A stretch of 64,000 bases of DNA from Ulva prolifera (Eukaryota > Chlorophyta > Ulvophyceae > Ulvales > Ulvaceae): positions 5,337,315 to 5,401,314 of the forward strand of contig CM041199.1 in the NCBI GenBank assembly GCA_023078555.1, read 5' to 3'. The notes beneath the pieces were generated by a model, which was given only the letters and a program-made list of their open reading frames with translations, made no database searches and was not told the origin of the DNA. Both the position numbers and the translations under genes were made by a program. Of this stretch, positions 38,460 through 52,740 are shown piece after piece; position 1 is the stretch's first letter; every line of letters begins with the position of its first letter.

Positions 38460-40499
38460 GAGGTGCTGTTCCGCGTCGCGCACGCGGTCGCATCCAGCGC
38501 CGGCCGCGCGGGCACGCCCGGCGCGCCGGGAACCCTGAACATGCGGCGCTCGCTGCTCGACGCCGCCGCTCCCGCCCCGGCCGCCGCCGCGGAGGCGGGG
38601 GATGTGCGGCAGGAGTGCCCGTCGCCCGACACAGTGCGGCAATACGGCCGCTTCCTGCCCACGCTGGCGGACGAGTACGAGGCAGTGTTCCAGGCCGACG
38701 CCTCGGGTGCGGCTCCGCCCGCCTGCTGCCAGGATGAATGATCATGTGTGTGTATGTAGTTACAAAGGATAGAGGCTGCGAGCCTCAGGCCAATGCCCGC
38801 AACTTACCACCTACTCGATGGCGATGGTGATGCTTTGCGCTCCAGTGGTTCGGGCATAGTTCTGGTTTTCTTTGCTGGTGCAACGTTCCACGCTTGTGTA
38901 TCAGAGACACATGGGGTCATCATTTGCTGAACGGCACTTATGCAGCGCCTCGAAACTGTTTCAGCCCCTCCCCCCCCCCCGCCCCTTCGTTTGTTGAATG
39001 ATGCACGCGCGGCCACCATGGACCTGCCACAATGCATGATGTGCATGTGTGCAGGCCAGCCGCTGACACAGCGGCAGATCCAGCTCGCGCCGTTCGTCCT
39101 CGACAAGCCGAACGAGTTTGCGGTGCTGGTGTCGTTCTTGCGGGACCCGGCGCGGCTTGCGGCGTACGTGCGCGATGCATGCACGACGTCGGCCATCCCC
39201 AACGCGGCGTTCCCACTATACGCCAGGTTCCTGCTCGACATCACACGACCGCAGCCCGGCACGGACGTCGTGGTGTGCCGGGACAACTTCCTTGCCATGG
39301 AGCAGCACGTGCGGTGTGTCCTCCAGGCCCGGCACAGTATCTGCGGTCTGTGAATTTCTGTGGCGCGCGTGTGCTCAGAATGAAATTCCAGTTACCACAG
39401 GTATCTAACTTGCCTCACTCTTAATTCAAGCAATGTGATTCTGGATTAACCGAGCCAAATCCTTAAGAGGACTTTCACAGGTCCGGACGACCAGGACCAC
39501 GTGCCGAAGGGAATCAACCACTTGGAAAACCCGTACAGTACCATGGCATCCCCCCGCCCCCGGCAGACAGCTTCATGCATGTGCAGGGGTATCGTCGATG
39601 CGAACGAGGAGTGCGTGCCGCCGTTCGGCGAGCGGCCGGACTGCTTCGGCACGTCGTTCGACATCCCGTGGACGCCGACGACGGCGCGGTGCGCGGCCGC
39701 GCTCGCCACGGCGTACAACACCTCCACCCCCGTGCCCCTCACCACCGTGGCCACGTCGATGCAGGACCTGCATGCGACCTGCACCGCCGCCCAGTCCAAG
39801 GTGTGCCCCCTACCCCTTCTCGAAGCACCGTCCAAGTATCCAGCGGCGCGGCGGCAAGCCTTGGTGCTCCGCCAAGACATGGCCGGTGGCTGTCATTTGT
39901 CGTCGGCAAAACACAATACGCACGGCGAGTCGGCGCAGCGGCCGGCCACTCGCGCGGAAACCTGGAGTGGGTGACACCCTGTCTGCAGCTCTTGCACGAC
40001 AACCATGCTGTGCGCTGCCGTTACCACCTGGCCCTGAGGCGCTCACACCAGCACAGCACAGCACAGCACGGAGCGCCCAGCCGCATCAGTAGACCCTGTG
40101 CAGGTGAGCTGCGACGCGGTCGACGGAAGCACACAGCGCAACGCGATCGGCAATGCGTGGACGATGTTCCCCCTGCGCGCGCCTCTGCCGGGGGGGCTGC
40201 CGCCCTCCGCCCCCGCTCCGCAGGGCACGCCGCCGGTGCTCACTCTTGAAGGGAGTGGCCCGGCAGATGCCCCTGCTGCCGCTGGCGCCGGCGGAGGGCC
40301 GCTGGTGGCCACTGCCGCGGCACCCACCAGCATCCCCGCTCTGTCACCACAGGTGGTTGCGGCGGCGGGAGGAGGCGGGGCAGTGACATTCGCGGAGGAG
40401 GATGCGCCCGAGGAGACTAGTGTGGCCGGGACGGTGGCACCATGCATGGGAGTGCTTGCGGGTGGAGTGGCTGTGGTGGCGCTGCTGGTGCATGCGTAG
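38460..40499 (+). CDS. Unknown cysteine-containing protein with hydrophobic C-terminus (copy B, 5' end not found)
   Basis: I do not recognise this family. Four exons join in phase: 38460-38706, 39055-39315, 39481-39800, 40104-40499 (about 407 residues; earlier exons missing). Visible features: an alanine-rich start, then RQYGRFLPTLADEYEAVFQA, then IQLAPFVLDKPNEF and FLRDPARLAAYVRDACTT. A central part with spaced cysteines follows (RCPDDQDHVPKGINHLENPY; ECVPPFGERPDCFGTSFDIP; HATCTAAQSK; VSCDAVDG). After that comes a P/A/G-rich spacer, then a final hydrophobic stretch CMGVLAGGVAVVALLVHA right at the stop (TAG 40497-40499). Paired cysteines plus a short hydrophobic C-terminus without a charged tail suggest an extracellular protein with a GPI signal or a single membrane anchor; this is inference. 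The expected signal peptide should be in an unidentified first exon upstream. Copy A carries a stop and frameshifts. Confidence 0.65.
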
Positions 40500-42801
40500 C
40501 ATGCATCAAAAAGCGGAATTAAACGGGGGGGGCACGCAATTGCGACTGCCACTGCCGGCCCGACATGTGTGACCTTGAGGGAGCGCCCTGTGCGCTATGC
40601 TCATGCACACCCGCTGTGCATGCTGTGGCAGCGAGCCTGGCAGCGCCAACGTTGCCTGAGACTACCTGGAGGGGCACAGCAGTGGCCTGTGACTGCCACC
40701 AGCATGCTATCAAGCAGCGCTGCATGTGCTAGCCTGTCTTTCAGTGCAGCGTGGCAGTCTCGATGGGAGTTCGGCGCAAGAGGGATTGCCCCTTGTGGCG
40801 ACGGGCCGGTCGCCAACAGGCCTGCTGTGACGGCAGCTCATGCCGCAAGCCCCGCCTTTCGTTTGCTTGTCATTTGGACGCAGCGAGGTGCCGCAGTGGC
40901 CACAGGGGCGACATCTGCAGGGCCCGGAGGGTTACCTTGCAGATTTAGATTAGCTGCTATTGTATGACTGCAGCCCCGCAGCAGCTGCGCCGCGTCTGCA
41001 GTGCTAGGCATTGATTAGCGGTGTACGGCATACGAGGGGGCAGCGTAGCTGCCTGGTAGAGGTGCATGCATTGGCGCCCGTAGGGCAGCCAGTCGGGCGG
41101 GCATTGAAGCTGAGATGTTCACGAGCTGGCCGTTCATTCTCGTGAGGCCATGCACCGGAGGTGCACATGCAAGGTACGTGCAGGACAGCCTGACGAATGT
41201 CATGAGTGTGTGCAGAGCTGGCGAGCTTTGTAACTTGGGGTCTCGTCGCCCTGCATGGTGAACAAGATACGATGCACTGCGTGGCGGAGCAACAAACCGT
41301 ACCGCTAAAAGCAGACTGTATGGTCTGTGATTCTCCCACCCGGAGGCGCGTGATGTCCGGCAAAGAATATCACACTGTAGCCCTGAGTGGCAACAGGATG
41401 TGTGCGATAGACTGGGCTGTCCCCGCGGCTCAGCCCTGCAGGTGGCAAGATGCAGCATAAGCCTGAGCCCTGCTCCTGAACAAGGCTGTATCCGGCAATG
41501 AGTCATCCTCTCAAGCGCATCTACGGAACCCGGTCACCAGCGCATACCATGTATGGCATCGTCAGTATCCCGTTGTGCACCCATAGCATCGCCACCCTTG
41601 AAAAAATAAGTGTGACACTGCCGAGGCTTGGCGGCCAGCAATGCATGTGAGCGTGTGCTGCAGCCGGCAGCAGCAACATCATCCTTTGGCCACCGTGGTC
41701 TGTGGTGCATGTGGGTCGCCCTGTACTGCAGGAGCACCGCTCAGCAACCGTGCGCTGACTGTGATTCCATGTGCATCATCCGTATCTCAGGTCCACCGCC
41801 ATGTCTGTGGTATCATGGAGAATGCGGTTTGTTCCAGTGGCTCAGCCGCCACCGATGCAGAGGGGTGGAGGCATGCAGAGTTAGCCCTGCCCGGCACACT
41901 AGCACCATGGCAACATCGCTGAGAGCTTTCCAGCTGTGGCAGGCCCCACCAAGCGCCATCACCACTCCGCTGAAACACGTCAACGCTGCGTTGCACCGCA
42001 GATGTGGTGACCGAAGTTCTGCAGTCCTGCCTACCATGTGCCCCAGACAAGCATCTGAACACTGGATTTTCAACGTTGCAATGGCTTGTGATGTGAAGCT
42101 TTCATAACAGCACTTGACACCTAGATGTAATGTCAACAACAAGAACGTGTGCAATTTGTTTTTAGACAGCCACAATGTAGGTACCAGTTCTTATCTGTCA
42201 AAACATTGCAAACGTTAAAATTTTGTCTGGGCAGAAAGGCATAGCGGTGACATGCAGAAATGGACAATGGAAGATAACATAGTCTGTGCGTGATTGCAAG
42301 CAGCATATATGTTCACAATCAGATGTGTGTAACAGGCTCATCAACTGTCGCTGTCCTGCTGAAGCGCATGAAATAAATGGCAATTGCGAACTGGTGGTGT
42401 GAAATCTTTGCTGATGTCCACACCCAGTTGGAAAAATACTTGTATGCAACTGTTTTAGTATGGTCATTATTGGGTGAGTAAAAATTTTGTTTTCACATGA
42501 TGTAAGATGATACATCTGTAGATGCAATTTGACTCTACAAAACATGACTCTTGGTCCAGATACACCATATCTGTGGACACTTCTGGATGCTCCACATAGT
42601 ATTAATTGAGACAAAAGAACAGACTAGCTGCTGCATATGTTTACATTGCCTCTACTCACTCGGAGAAAACACGGCATAGATTTGCCACTGAAGCCCTCAC
42701 ACTCCAGGCCAACTCCACGTCGCGGCATGCTCTCTCGGGGTACACACTCAGGACCATGCTATGTATGGTAGTACTGGGGTAGTGAAGGGTGCGACCAAAG
42801 C
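40500..42801. other. Intergenic stretch between convergent genes (copy B)
   Basis: Counterpart of 11779-14072. Several length differences from copy A cluster between about 40650 and 41770 (for example one extra base near 40652, 40749, 41294, 41578 and 41737), after which the copies align without length change. No supported gene other than the putative poly(A) signal. Confidence 0.5.
42641..42645 (-). promoter_or_regulatory. Putative polyadenylation signal TGTAA for GapA (copy B)
   Basis: Minus-strand TGTAA about 157 nt beyond the GapA stop, identical in position to the copy A element. Confidence 0.4.
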
Positions 42802-44914
<2,113 letters not shown>

Positions 44915-46013
44915 GGTGAATAGATGAGTATTGACCTGTTCAGCAGCCGGATACAGAACGCAAGGTAATCATGCAGTGACTTAGCTGGCATATATGTGGA
45001 GTGCGTGTACTCGCGTGTCCAGGAAGGCATGCTGTGCACTCGGTGTAAGGGGGCGATCCGCCACGGCGGCCACGGCGGCGCTTGAGATTGCGCGACTATT
45101 CCGCCAAGCCTGCGGTCGTCGTGAGACGCACTTGATACTGTCGATTTGAACTGGAATAATGTGGCACGTATGCCCGGGCGCGGGTTTACGCATCGAAAAG
45201 TCTTGTTTCATAAGGGTTATGATGAATTTGTGACTCGTAGGCTAGCATTGCACATTGACATGTGAGCGCGTAGGGCTGCTGGACGGACACATGCACGTTG
45301 TTGCGCAACACCAATGTTCGAACGTATCTGAGTACAATTGAGTCGAAGCTAGTTCAAACGTGCATATTTGGGCCACTACTAGCATACAGGTGCTCATAGG
45401 CATAGCGCGCAGTCGAACAGAAGCCTCGTAAGAAGGCGCGTCTTCACAATCGCCTGGCCTCATTTCTGTTGGCGTTAGCTGTTGCTATCACAGTATCTGA
45501 ACTCTTCAACATGTTATGTTGCACTGTATGCTGCTATGTCGGCGAACGTGCCTCGCAATTGGAACACGACATCAACGTGGCATCTTGACTCGGAGACCTG
45601 ACGCTGAGGCAGACGCTGAGCTAGCGCTCGGGCTGACACGTACCGTCTGGCTACATGAATGACGGCACAAACTTCCTGAATCATGTCGCTCTACCTGTTG
45701 CTGCGTGTCGATATCGCTTTGTTCTATTCTGTTGTTGCATCATGTCATCCACACAGATGCTGTGTGGTGGACAGCGTACACCATCGCCCGTCGTCTTTCT
45801 GTGTTGCGTCTTTGGAACACTCAGGCTGAGCTTTAGAAGCAATGTTCTTCTCCAGAACCCTTTATTTTACACCTGGAGCCACGAGACTGTGCCCTGCAGC
45901 TGTCCTCTTTACACCACGCCACCAGCAGCGTGCCAGAGATGCAACCACGTTTGCTGGCCCTGACCATTATGCTATGCAGGTGAAATTCAGGGGATACAGC
46001 TGAGTCGCAGTCC
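44915..46013. other. Divergent intergenic region between GapA and aminotransferase
   Basis: About 1.1 kb between two start codons facing away from each other. The left 270 bases are shared with copy A; the rest is single copy. It must contain both promoters. I see a TATA-like CATATATG for GapA at 44989-44996; nothing clear for the aminotransferase. No coding exon recognised. Confidence 0.5.
44989..44996 (-). promoter_or_regulatory. TATA-like element upstream of GapA (copy B)
   Basis: CATATATG about 75-82 nt upstream of the GapA start on the minus strand. Spacing is plausible for a TATA box; no experimental support. Confidence 0.3.
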
Positions 46014-49000
46014 ATGTGTCCGGGGTCCGACCAATCAAATGAATTTAGCCTGGACGCATTCTTCAGCCAGGAGGCGCAGCATCGCAGCGGTGGCAACTTG
46101 ACCCGGGTGGTCCAGAAGTTCCACGGCATGCCCCTCTTTCTTTACATCTCCCTCTGCCGATCTGTCTGCTGAAGCAGTTCTGCCGCTCCACCTTGAGCAT
46201 GCCTTCACGTTAGTGTCTGCACCAACTGACAAGATCGCACCAGATGTTTGTCATCGAATATGTCGTACCATCATTCATCATTGTTGGCCTGTAGCAGGCC
46301 CCTGGTAGTGCGTTGTGCCTGGCTTGCACAGCAGGTCACGTCTGTCAATGCCAGAGAGCACGATCAAATAATCCAGCTGGCCTCGCTGCCCACTGTCTCC
46401 TTCCACATCAACCACCTCTGTTTCACATCCATGGCAGCCCTTGACAACACACAGAGCGCCTGATGCCCCGGCGCACCTCATCAGACCCACCAGAACAAGT
46501 CAGCAGGTCGCTCAACATGCATGCCCACACAGAACCGCCGTCCTGCTGTGGCCGATTGCACCGCTGACCAACGTATCCGGTGGAAAAATTTTAGACTTCC
46601 GGCTGTCTCCACACCACCGTCGTGTCTTGGAGTTCTCTGATTGCAATCTCAGACAACCGCATGATTGCTGAGGTTTTCGTACCCATGCCAGGAGCTCGCC
46701 TAGATAGTTCGGGTGCTTCTGATAGGGAAACGACCGGTGAAGTCCGTCGGTGCAACCGATCGCCTCCCTAGATAGTAGGGGTACTTTGGACAGGGCGACG
46801 ACCGGTTGCACCGCCAGACTGAACCGGTCGCCTGTGAGACCCACACGTGGGGGGATACTACAGTACTAGAGGGATGCCACGGTGCCCATGAAGGGCTGCG
46901 GTGCTTGGCCTCACCCTACCTCTAGCACGCACACTCTCGCATCAAGCTGTGTCTCAGTGGACGCGCCCCTCTCCTCGCCTCCCCCCGGTGCGACCGCATT
47001 CGTATCCAGGTCAACCGGATGTGATCGGCATGCATGGTGGCCTCCCCCCGGCCTCCATGTTCCCCTTCACCTCCCTCTCCTTCACCTCCCTCGACCCCTT
47101 CGCAACCGACCACGAAGCCCAGCACGCGCAGCGCGCAGCGGCACACAGCGCGTCCACGGCGGAATCCACGCCCGCGGGCCCCGCGGACGCGTGCGCCGCG
47201 GCCATCGACAGCCCCGCCACGATGGCCGCGCTGCAGCAATACGCCGTGACGGGCGCCGGTTCCGCTGCGCTGCGGGAGTGGCTGAAGGACCTGATGCTGC
47301 GCATGCATGCGCCGGCGCGCGCCGACGCGGACGTGCTCGTGACGCCCGGCAACTCGACGGCGATCGACCTCGTGTTCCGCATGCTCCTCGACCCCGGGGA
47401 CACGGTGCTCGTGGAGTCGTTCATGTACTCCCAGGTGCGCGCCTGCTGCCGCGGTCCCCCCTGCTGAGCTGCTGCGCTCCCCCCTGCTGAGCAGCCGCGG
47501 CCCCCCCTGCTGAGCTGCTGCGCTCCCCCCTGCTGAGCAGCCGCGGCCCCCCCTGCTGAGCTGCTGCAGCCCCCCCCCGCTGAGCTGCTGCGCTCCCCCC
47601 TGCTGAGCTGCTGCGGCCCCCCCGGCTGAGCTGCTGCGGCCCCCCCTGCTGAGCTGCTGCGCTCCCCCCTGCTGAGCTGCTGCGGTGCCTCCTGCTGAGC
47701 TGCTGCTCCTGGGCCTCCGTCTGCTCGTCGTGGCGCACACGCATGGTGCGCATGGCATGGTGCGTGAGAGCATGATGGTGACTGGCAAACTGGTAAAGTG
47801 GTAGTCGCGGTTGAACCGATCGTTCACCAGATCTGCTGCTGCTGCTTCGGTCTGCTGCGAGGTGGTTCGTGCATGTGCCGTGAGAACAGCTCTGGCAGCC
47901 AGACACGCGGCCGCTTGTGTGGCTCTCGGGACGTCGCCGGTGCCGCAGGCATGACGTCGCTGCGGCGCTGTAGCGTGCGCTGCACAGTCACAGCATCGCG
48001 GCCGCGCACACGCAGCGCGGCTGCAGGGCAGCAGAGCACACGCAGCACACAGCACGCAGCGGCTGATCGTGAGGGGGCGGGCGCAGGTGTACGAGGTCAA
48101 CATGGCGCCTCGCGGCGTCGCGGCCGCGCCGGTGGACATCGACCGCGACGGCCTCGTCCCGGAGAGCCTCGAGGCGGCGATCCGGAGCTGCATCGCGGCC
48201 ACCGGCGCGGCGCCCAAGATGCTGTACACCGTGCCGGCCGCGCACAACCCGACCGGCTGCAGCACGACGATGGCGCGCAAGCGCGCGGTGTACGCGCTGT
48301 GCCGCCGGCACAACGTCTTCATCGTGGAGGACGACCCGTACCTCTACCTGCAGTTCCCGGAGACCGGGGACGAGATGTGTGGTGCGCCGCACCGCCGATC
48401 TGCTCCGTTCTGCTGCTACCGCGGGCTGAGATGCGGGGGAGCTGTGTAGCTCGTGCTGGTGTTTGAACCTGGGCGGCACAACCCTCGTTACGTGCGAACA
48501 CATGCATGGCTGGGCCGGGGTGAAAGCATCCTGGCATTTGAGGCGTGAGCTGTGCCGGTCACGGCGCCGTCTGCCCACTGCGCCAGACACGGCGCCGTGC
48601 CGCTGCTGTGCGACGCGGTCGGGCCGTGCTGTGGGTGCCGTCTGCTGCTGCGGTGACTCTGGAGTGTGTTGGGGAGGTGTGAGAGGCGCAGCCCCGCCGA
48701 GGTGGCGCTCGGACGCCGCGGGGCGAGCGCGCGATGCTCTGCTCTGTGCGGTGGTCACACTCCGCATGCATGCAGGGCTGGATGTGGAGCCGGGGTACCT
48801 GCACCTGGACAGCGACGGCCGCGTGCTGCGGCTCGACACCTTCTCGAAGATCCTCGCGCCCGGGCTGCGCCTCGGCTGGGCCACCGGCACCCCTGCCACC
48901 CTCGCCCACCTCCGGTGCGCCCCTCACGCCCCCATAACCGACCCCCCTCGAGATTGTTTTCGGGGTGCTGCATACTCGCTGAGCCCTGCGGGCCCACCAT

Positions 49001-50639
49001 GGGCGCCCCGGCACAGGCAATTGCGTCCTTTTTCTTTCTGTCTTTTTGCGCGCGTCGCCCACCGTACACCAGAACCAGTGGTCGCCTGCTGCCGCCGCAA
49101 GTGCCAATGCCCCTGGCGCGCTGCAGCCACAGGCTGCAGCCGCAGTCATCCCGGGACGTCGCGACCGCAAGCAAGCGCACTCCCGGGGGGTTGTCATCGC
49201 TCGTATGCACCCCCCACGTGTGTGACTCTGCACCCACATGCATGCACGCATGCAGGAACGCGATGATGGGCGCAACCTTCGGGCCGTCGGGCGTGTCGGT
49301 GGCGCTCGTGACGCGCCTGCTCGAGCAGTGGGGCGTGCCGGGCTTTGACGCGTACCTCCGGCGGCTGCAGGCGGTGTACTGCCGGAAGGCGCGCGTGCTC
49401 GCGGCCGCGCTGCGGCGGCACTGCGGCGCCGACGCTGCGGTGCAGTGGCCCGCCGGCGGCATGTTCCTCTGGGTGAGCGTGCCGCTGGTGGAGGAGTGCG
49501 AGGAGCTGATGCCCGACATGGAGCGCCACAAGGTGTGCCGCGCCGAGCGCGCGAGCTTCTGCTACAGTTGTGATACAACGAGTACGTATGCATGTAGTTA
49601 CAAAGGACAGAGGCCGGGCATGGAGCCGTTTCCCGGAATCCACACGCGAATCCAGTCACTCATTCATGGCACTAGGCCGCGTACCTTCGCCCTGCCGGTA
49701 ATACCAGCCCGTATGCATACAGCTCATGCATGCAGCTCGTGCATACAGCTCGTATGCATGTATGTGTGCACTGACGAAGGACAGAGGCCGGGCATGCTAC
49801 CGGTTCTCAGAAGCCATTCTCAAACCCATTCACGCATTCATGGCACTAGGCCGGGCACGAGCTCGCACCACCACCCTACGTATGCATGATTGAATAGCGA
49901 TGTCCATTTGGCGTTGGCATTGACAGCTCCAGATTCCAGCACTATTGATCGTCGTTGTCATTAAAGCAGTGACAGTCTGGCCGCTGGTTCATGGCTGAAC
50001 TGCTGCCGACGTTTCTGTTCCCCGCCGTCCGGTGCCGCTCACATTGCAGCAGCGGACCAGGAGGGCGCTGCTGGAGGCACCGCCGTGCTGCTCTCCCGTG
50101 CGCGGGGGCTGAGGGTGCCGCCTGATGCCCGAGGCTGCGCCTGCCGTTGTGATGCGCCGGGTGGTGCTTCTTGTGGCGTGCTCACTCCAGACGCCAGCCC
50201 CCCGCCTGCGCTGCGCCAACTTCCTGCATCCATGGCGTGCTCCGTGTACCGGCTTGAGCTGTTTGTTCCAGGTTGAGTCACGTCCGCCGGCGTCAAGCTC
50301 TCGCATGTGGCCTGTTGTTGCAGGTACAGCCCGTTGCTGTGGCCCGTAGCAGCTGTGCTGCTGCAACTGATCAAGCACAAGCAACTGAACGAGGACGGTG
50401 CAGAGGCGTGACGCTGAGTGTGGCTGCAGGTGGTGGCAGTCCCGGGGCGGTACTTCAGCCCGCGCTCGGCGGATCCCAGCTTCAAGTGTAACAGCCTGCG
50501 CATGGCCTTCTGCACGTTGAGCGACGAGCAGTTAGAGGAGGGGGCCCGCCGCTTTGGGGCCCTGCTGCGGGATGTCGCCGACCGCGGGTCGGCCCCCTCC
50601 ACCGCCAGCGGCACTTGTGCCGCTGGTGAGGAGCGGTGA
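46014..50639 (+). CDS. PLP-dependent aminotransferase, ARO8/AADAT (kynurenine/2-aminoadipate) type
   Basis: Fold-type I aminotransferase transferring the amino group of aromatic amino acids, kynurenine or 2-aminoadipate to a 2-oxo acid; exact substrate unknown. Exons: 46014-46106, 46958 or 47010-47434, 48087-48378, 48776-48914, 49256-49532, 50430-50639; phases agree and give about 495 aa. Exon 1 ([20 protein letters not shown]) resembles the family's N-terminal arm. Then [14 protein letters not shown] (matches the AADAT substrate-arm GGLPNPxMFPF), [34 protein letters not shown], and [15 protein letters not shown] with the PLP lysine codon at 48847-48849. [10 protein letters not shown] follows, and the last exon has VPGRYFSP and [12 protein letters not shown] with the substrate-carboxylate arginine. 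Exon 1 and the left edge of exon 2 are the least certain: residues between them do not resemble the family, so an exon may be missing. No targeting signal was identified. Confidence 0.9.
46690..46850 (+). repeat. Degenerate tandem repeat in aminotransferase intron 1
   Basis: Two related blocks about 70 bp apart both start CCTAGATAGT and end ACGACCGGT with TTTGGACAGG/TTCTGATAGG-like middles (about 46698-46738 and 46768-46808). GGTTGCACCG and AACCGGTCGCC motifs alternate after them. Inside the predicted first intron. Origin unknown. Confidence 0.55.
47455..47706 (+). repeat. Minisatellite of about 24 bp units in aminotransferase intron 2
   Basis: About eleven tandem units built on GCTGAGCTGCTGCG plus a C-rich run (variants with GCTGAGCAGCCGCGG). 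Starts some 20 bases after the exon donor at 47434. On the minus strand it creates long QQGG-rich open frames that are repeat artefacts, not genes. Repeats of this kind often vary in length between individuals. Confidence 0.9.
49579..49861 (+). repeat. Direct repeat pair in aminotransferase intron 5
   Basis: Two blocks of roughly 105-115 bp (about 49579-49684 and 49746-49861) share GACAGAGGCCGGGCATG near the start and CATTCATGGCACTAGGCCG near the end. Between them lie short CATACAGCTCGTATG-like motifs. A related string, GTAGTTACAAAGGA, also occurs at about 10028 and 38755 next to an exon of the unknown surface-protein gene, so this may be a dispersed family. Confidence 0.65.
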
Positions 50640-52740
50640 CGATGAGGCGGCGTGCTGCCTACCCCCGCCTTCTGAAGAGTCGAGCGCTGCTGTGGCGAGG
50701 CTGTGGGGTGGTGATGGCGGAGGCGGATCAACATAATACACGAACGTGCAGCTGTGAGTTCGTCGTGGACGCGACAGGGATGTAGGCCCAGGGATGCAGA
50801 GTGCCTGTGGTCCCACGTTCCGCTGCAGAAGTGTTTTTGTGGGATCATGATGTGTACCGACGGCGATGACTGGTCTGCAGTCGGGCATGTGGTTGCGTCG
50901 GGCTGTTGTGCATGACATACACAGCGGTCAAAGAGAAGTATTGGGGAAAAGTAGCAGCCGCGACGCAGTTGCATGAGACCTCATTTGCGTGAGATTTTGT
51001 TTGCGTGAATACATGGTCACACCTGGCGGGGACTGGACGAAAGTGACGAGTTTGTGTAAGAGGTTGCAATTTATCCAGCAACCTGTTTTTTCATGCCACC
51101 ATAAGTTGCTCCAGTCCATGTACCGCTTTACAGTACCACATGCGTGCACCCCTCCCAAGTACTCTTTGCCATTCTTTGACTGAGCAACGTGTGGCACATT
51201 ATGGCTGTCACTTGTTAAGTCAGATTCTCTCTAGATTATGGCAACATAAATATATATATGTATCATATTTCACATGTTGAAATTGAAGTGAAGTTGCGCC
51301 AACTTAGATTGACGGAGCAGTATTTGTGATCTGACTGTAATGGATGCTTCAATTCTGCTTCTACAGAAGCTCAGCCTTCAGATCCTTCTGTGCTTGGCAC
51401 TGTTGGTGGCGACCTGTAGAGAGCTGGAATGCTCCATCACAGCGTAGGTGGTGCAGGGGGAGACGGAGCACGGCTATGGCACTTGGTTTAAAGGCTTCTC
51501 GAGCACATGGCCAGGCAATGGAATACTTGAACTCGTCGCCGTGAAACAATCATCTGTAACTGGGGGAAACAACCAGGAGGAGGCCCTGTGAGTTGCGTAC
51601 GGTCGTCTGAGGGGGGTTTCCCGGTGGTTTACCCCTTCGGCGTATGTGGTCCCGTTAATTCGGAGCTGTAAATGTCCTTTCAGGATACGGCTCAGTAAAT
51701 TCAAGTATACTTTAGGCTCTCACAGCACTGCATGCTAATCTGCTTCTCTCATGCTGGCTCAGTTCAAGTGACCACCATCAGTACACGTTCCACAGACGCC
51801 AGCGGTTGTACTGTCTCAGGAAGAAGTTACACAATTGCCAAATTCCTGTGCCAGATATTATCGCAACCTCGATGACCAGTCCACGTCGGTTGCATGTTCG
51901 ATCACCAAGTTACTGTTGTTGTGTATGTGGGTGAATGAGTTCTCAATTTTGTGTCAGGTGGATCTTTGCATCGGTATAATCCTTGTAGTCGCATGCACCG
52001 CATTGTGGTGCTCTGACATGCATTGGCCCGGGCCAATATAGTTTCTTACCATGCTTATGTGGATATGAAACCTAACACGAGGGTGTCTCGGGTGTTATTC
52101 GAGCTACATGAAGCCACCTGCTCCACTCAAGACTGCTGACAGGAACAAGCAATGTCGCTAATGCAGCCCTGCACCAGCCAGATGTTCTCCAACTGCACAG
52201 CACTCACTCCCACACACAACAGCGGAAGTGGTTTACTCCCTCTGGTGGCCTTCCCTTTTCAATATTACAGGAAGCACTGAAGTGCTTCGCCGATCAAGGC
52301 CATATCAACAAAGCAAAGGTATGCGAGCTGACTAATGCGCGAACTGCACAAACTACACACACATCAACGCATGCACCTCAAAAGCATGCACTACTGGCAA
52401 AACAGCAGCTCTATCCCAGCTGACGCCCTTTTCAAACAGAAAAGAGCGTAGGAGCTGCCCTTCAAACAATGGCATGCACCACGGCCCTCTATCCCGCATC
52501 AGGGCCTGAATCCTTCCTGTGGTGCAGCCATCTTGCATCCCCTCCTTCACTGGTGCCTCAGCACGCACGTGTCCCTGTACATCCCAGAAGCCCAACACAT
52601 CCCGACTCGGGCATCCCTTCAAGCAATTTATCTTTCCCATTCAGCAGCACAGACGTGACTGTGGTGCACCAAAGCCACACAGGAGCCTCATACTGCAGCC
52701 ACATCACAGGCAACTGAAGCAGGGCTGAGGCAGCTGCAGC
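50640..52740. other. Intergenic stretch between convergent aminotransferase and UPL1-like genes
   Basis: About 2.1 kb with no supported gene. It contains the 3' UTRs of both neighbours; TGTAA at 51055-51059 (+) and its minus-strand form at 52265-52269 are possible poly(A) signals. AT content rises near 51240-51270. It carries one copy of a dispersed repeat at 51636-51713. Confidence 0.5.
51636..51713 (+). repeat. Dispersed repeat, copy 1
   Basis: Contains TATGTGGTCCCGTT and TTCAGGATACGGCTCAG followed by an AATTCA/ACTTTA tail. The same ordered motifs occur at 60784-60865 with similar spacing, so both copies descend from one sequence. No coding capacity; a short non-autonomous element or an exonised fragment are possible sources. 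Confidence 0.7.

Noticed and set aside
46922-48322. A 466-residue minus-strand open frame antisense to the aminotransferase
   Set aside because: It is produced by GC-rich antisense codons and the intronic minisatellite (QQGG runs), crosses true exons of the + strand gene, and has no domain.
48666-49889. A 407-residue plus-strand frame through the aminotransferase
   Set aside because: It runs through predicted introns; only parts overlap real exons, and the homology-supported model uses splice sites instead.
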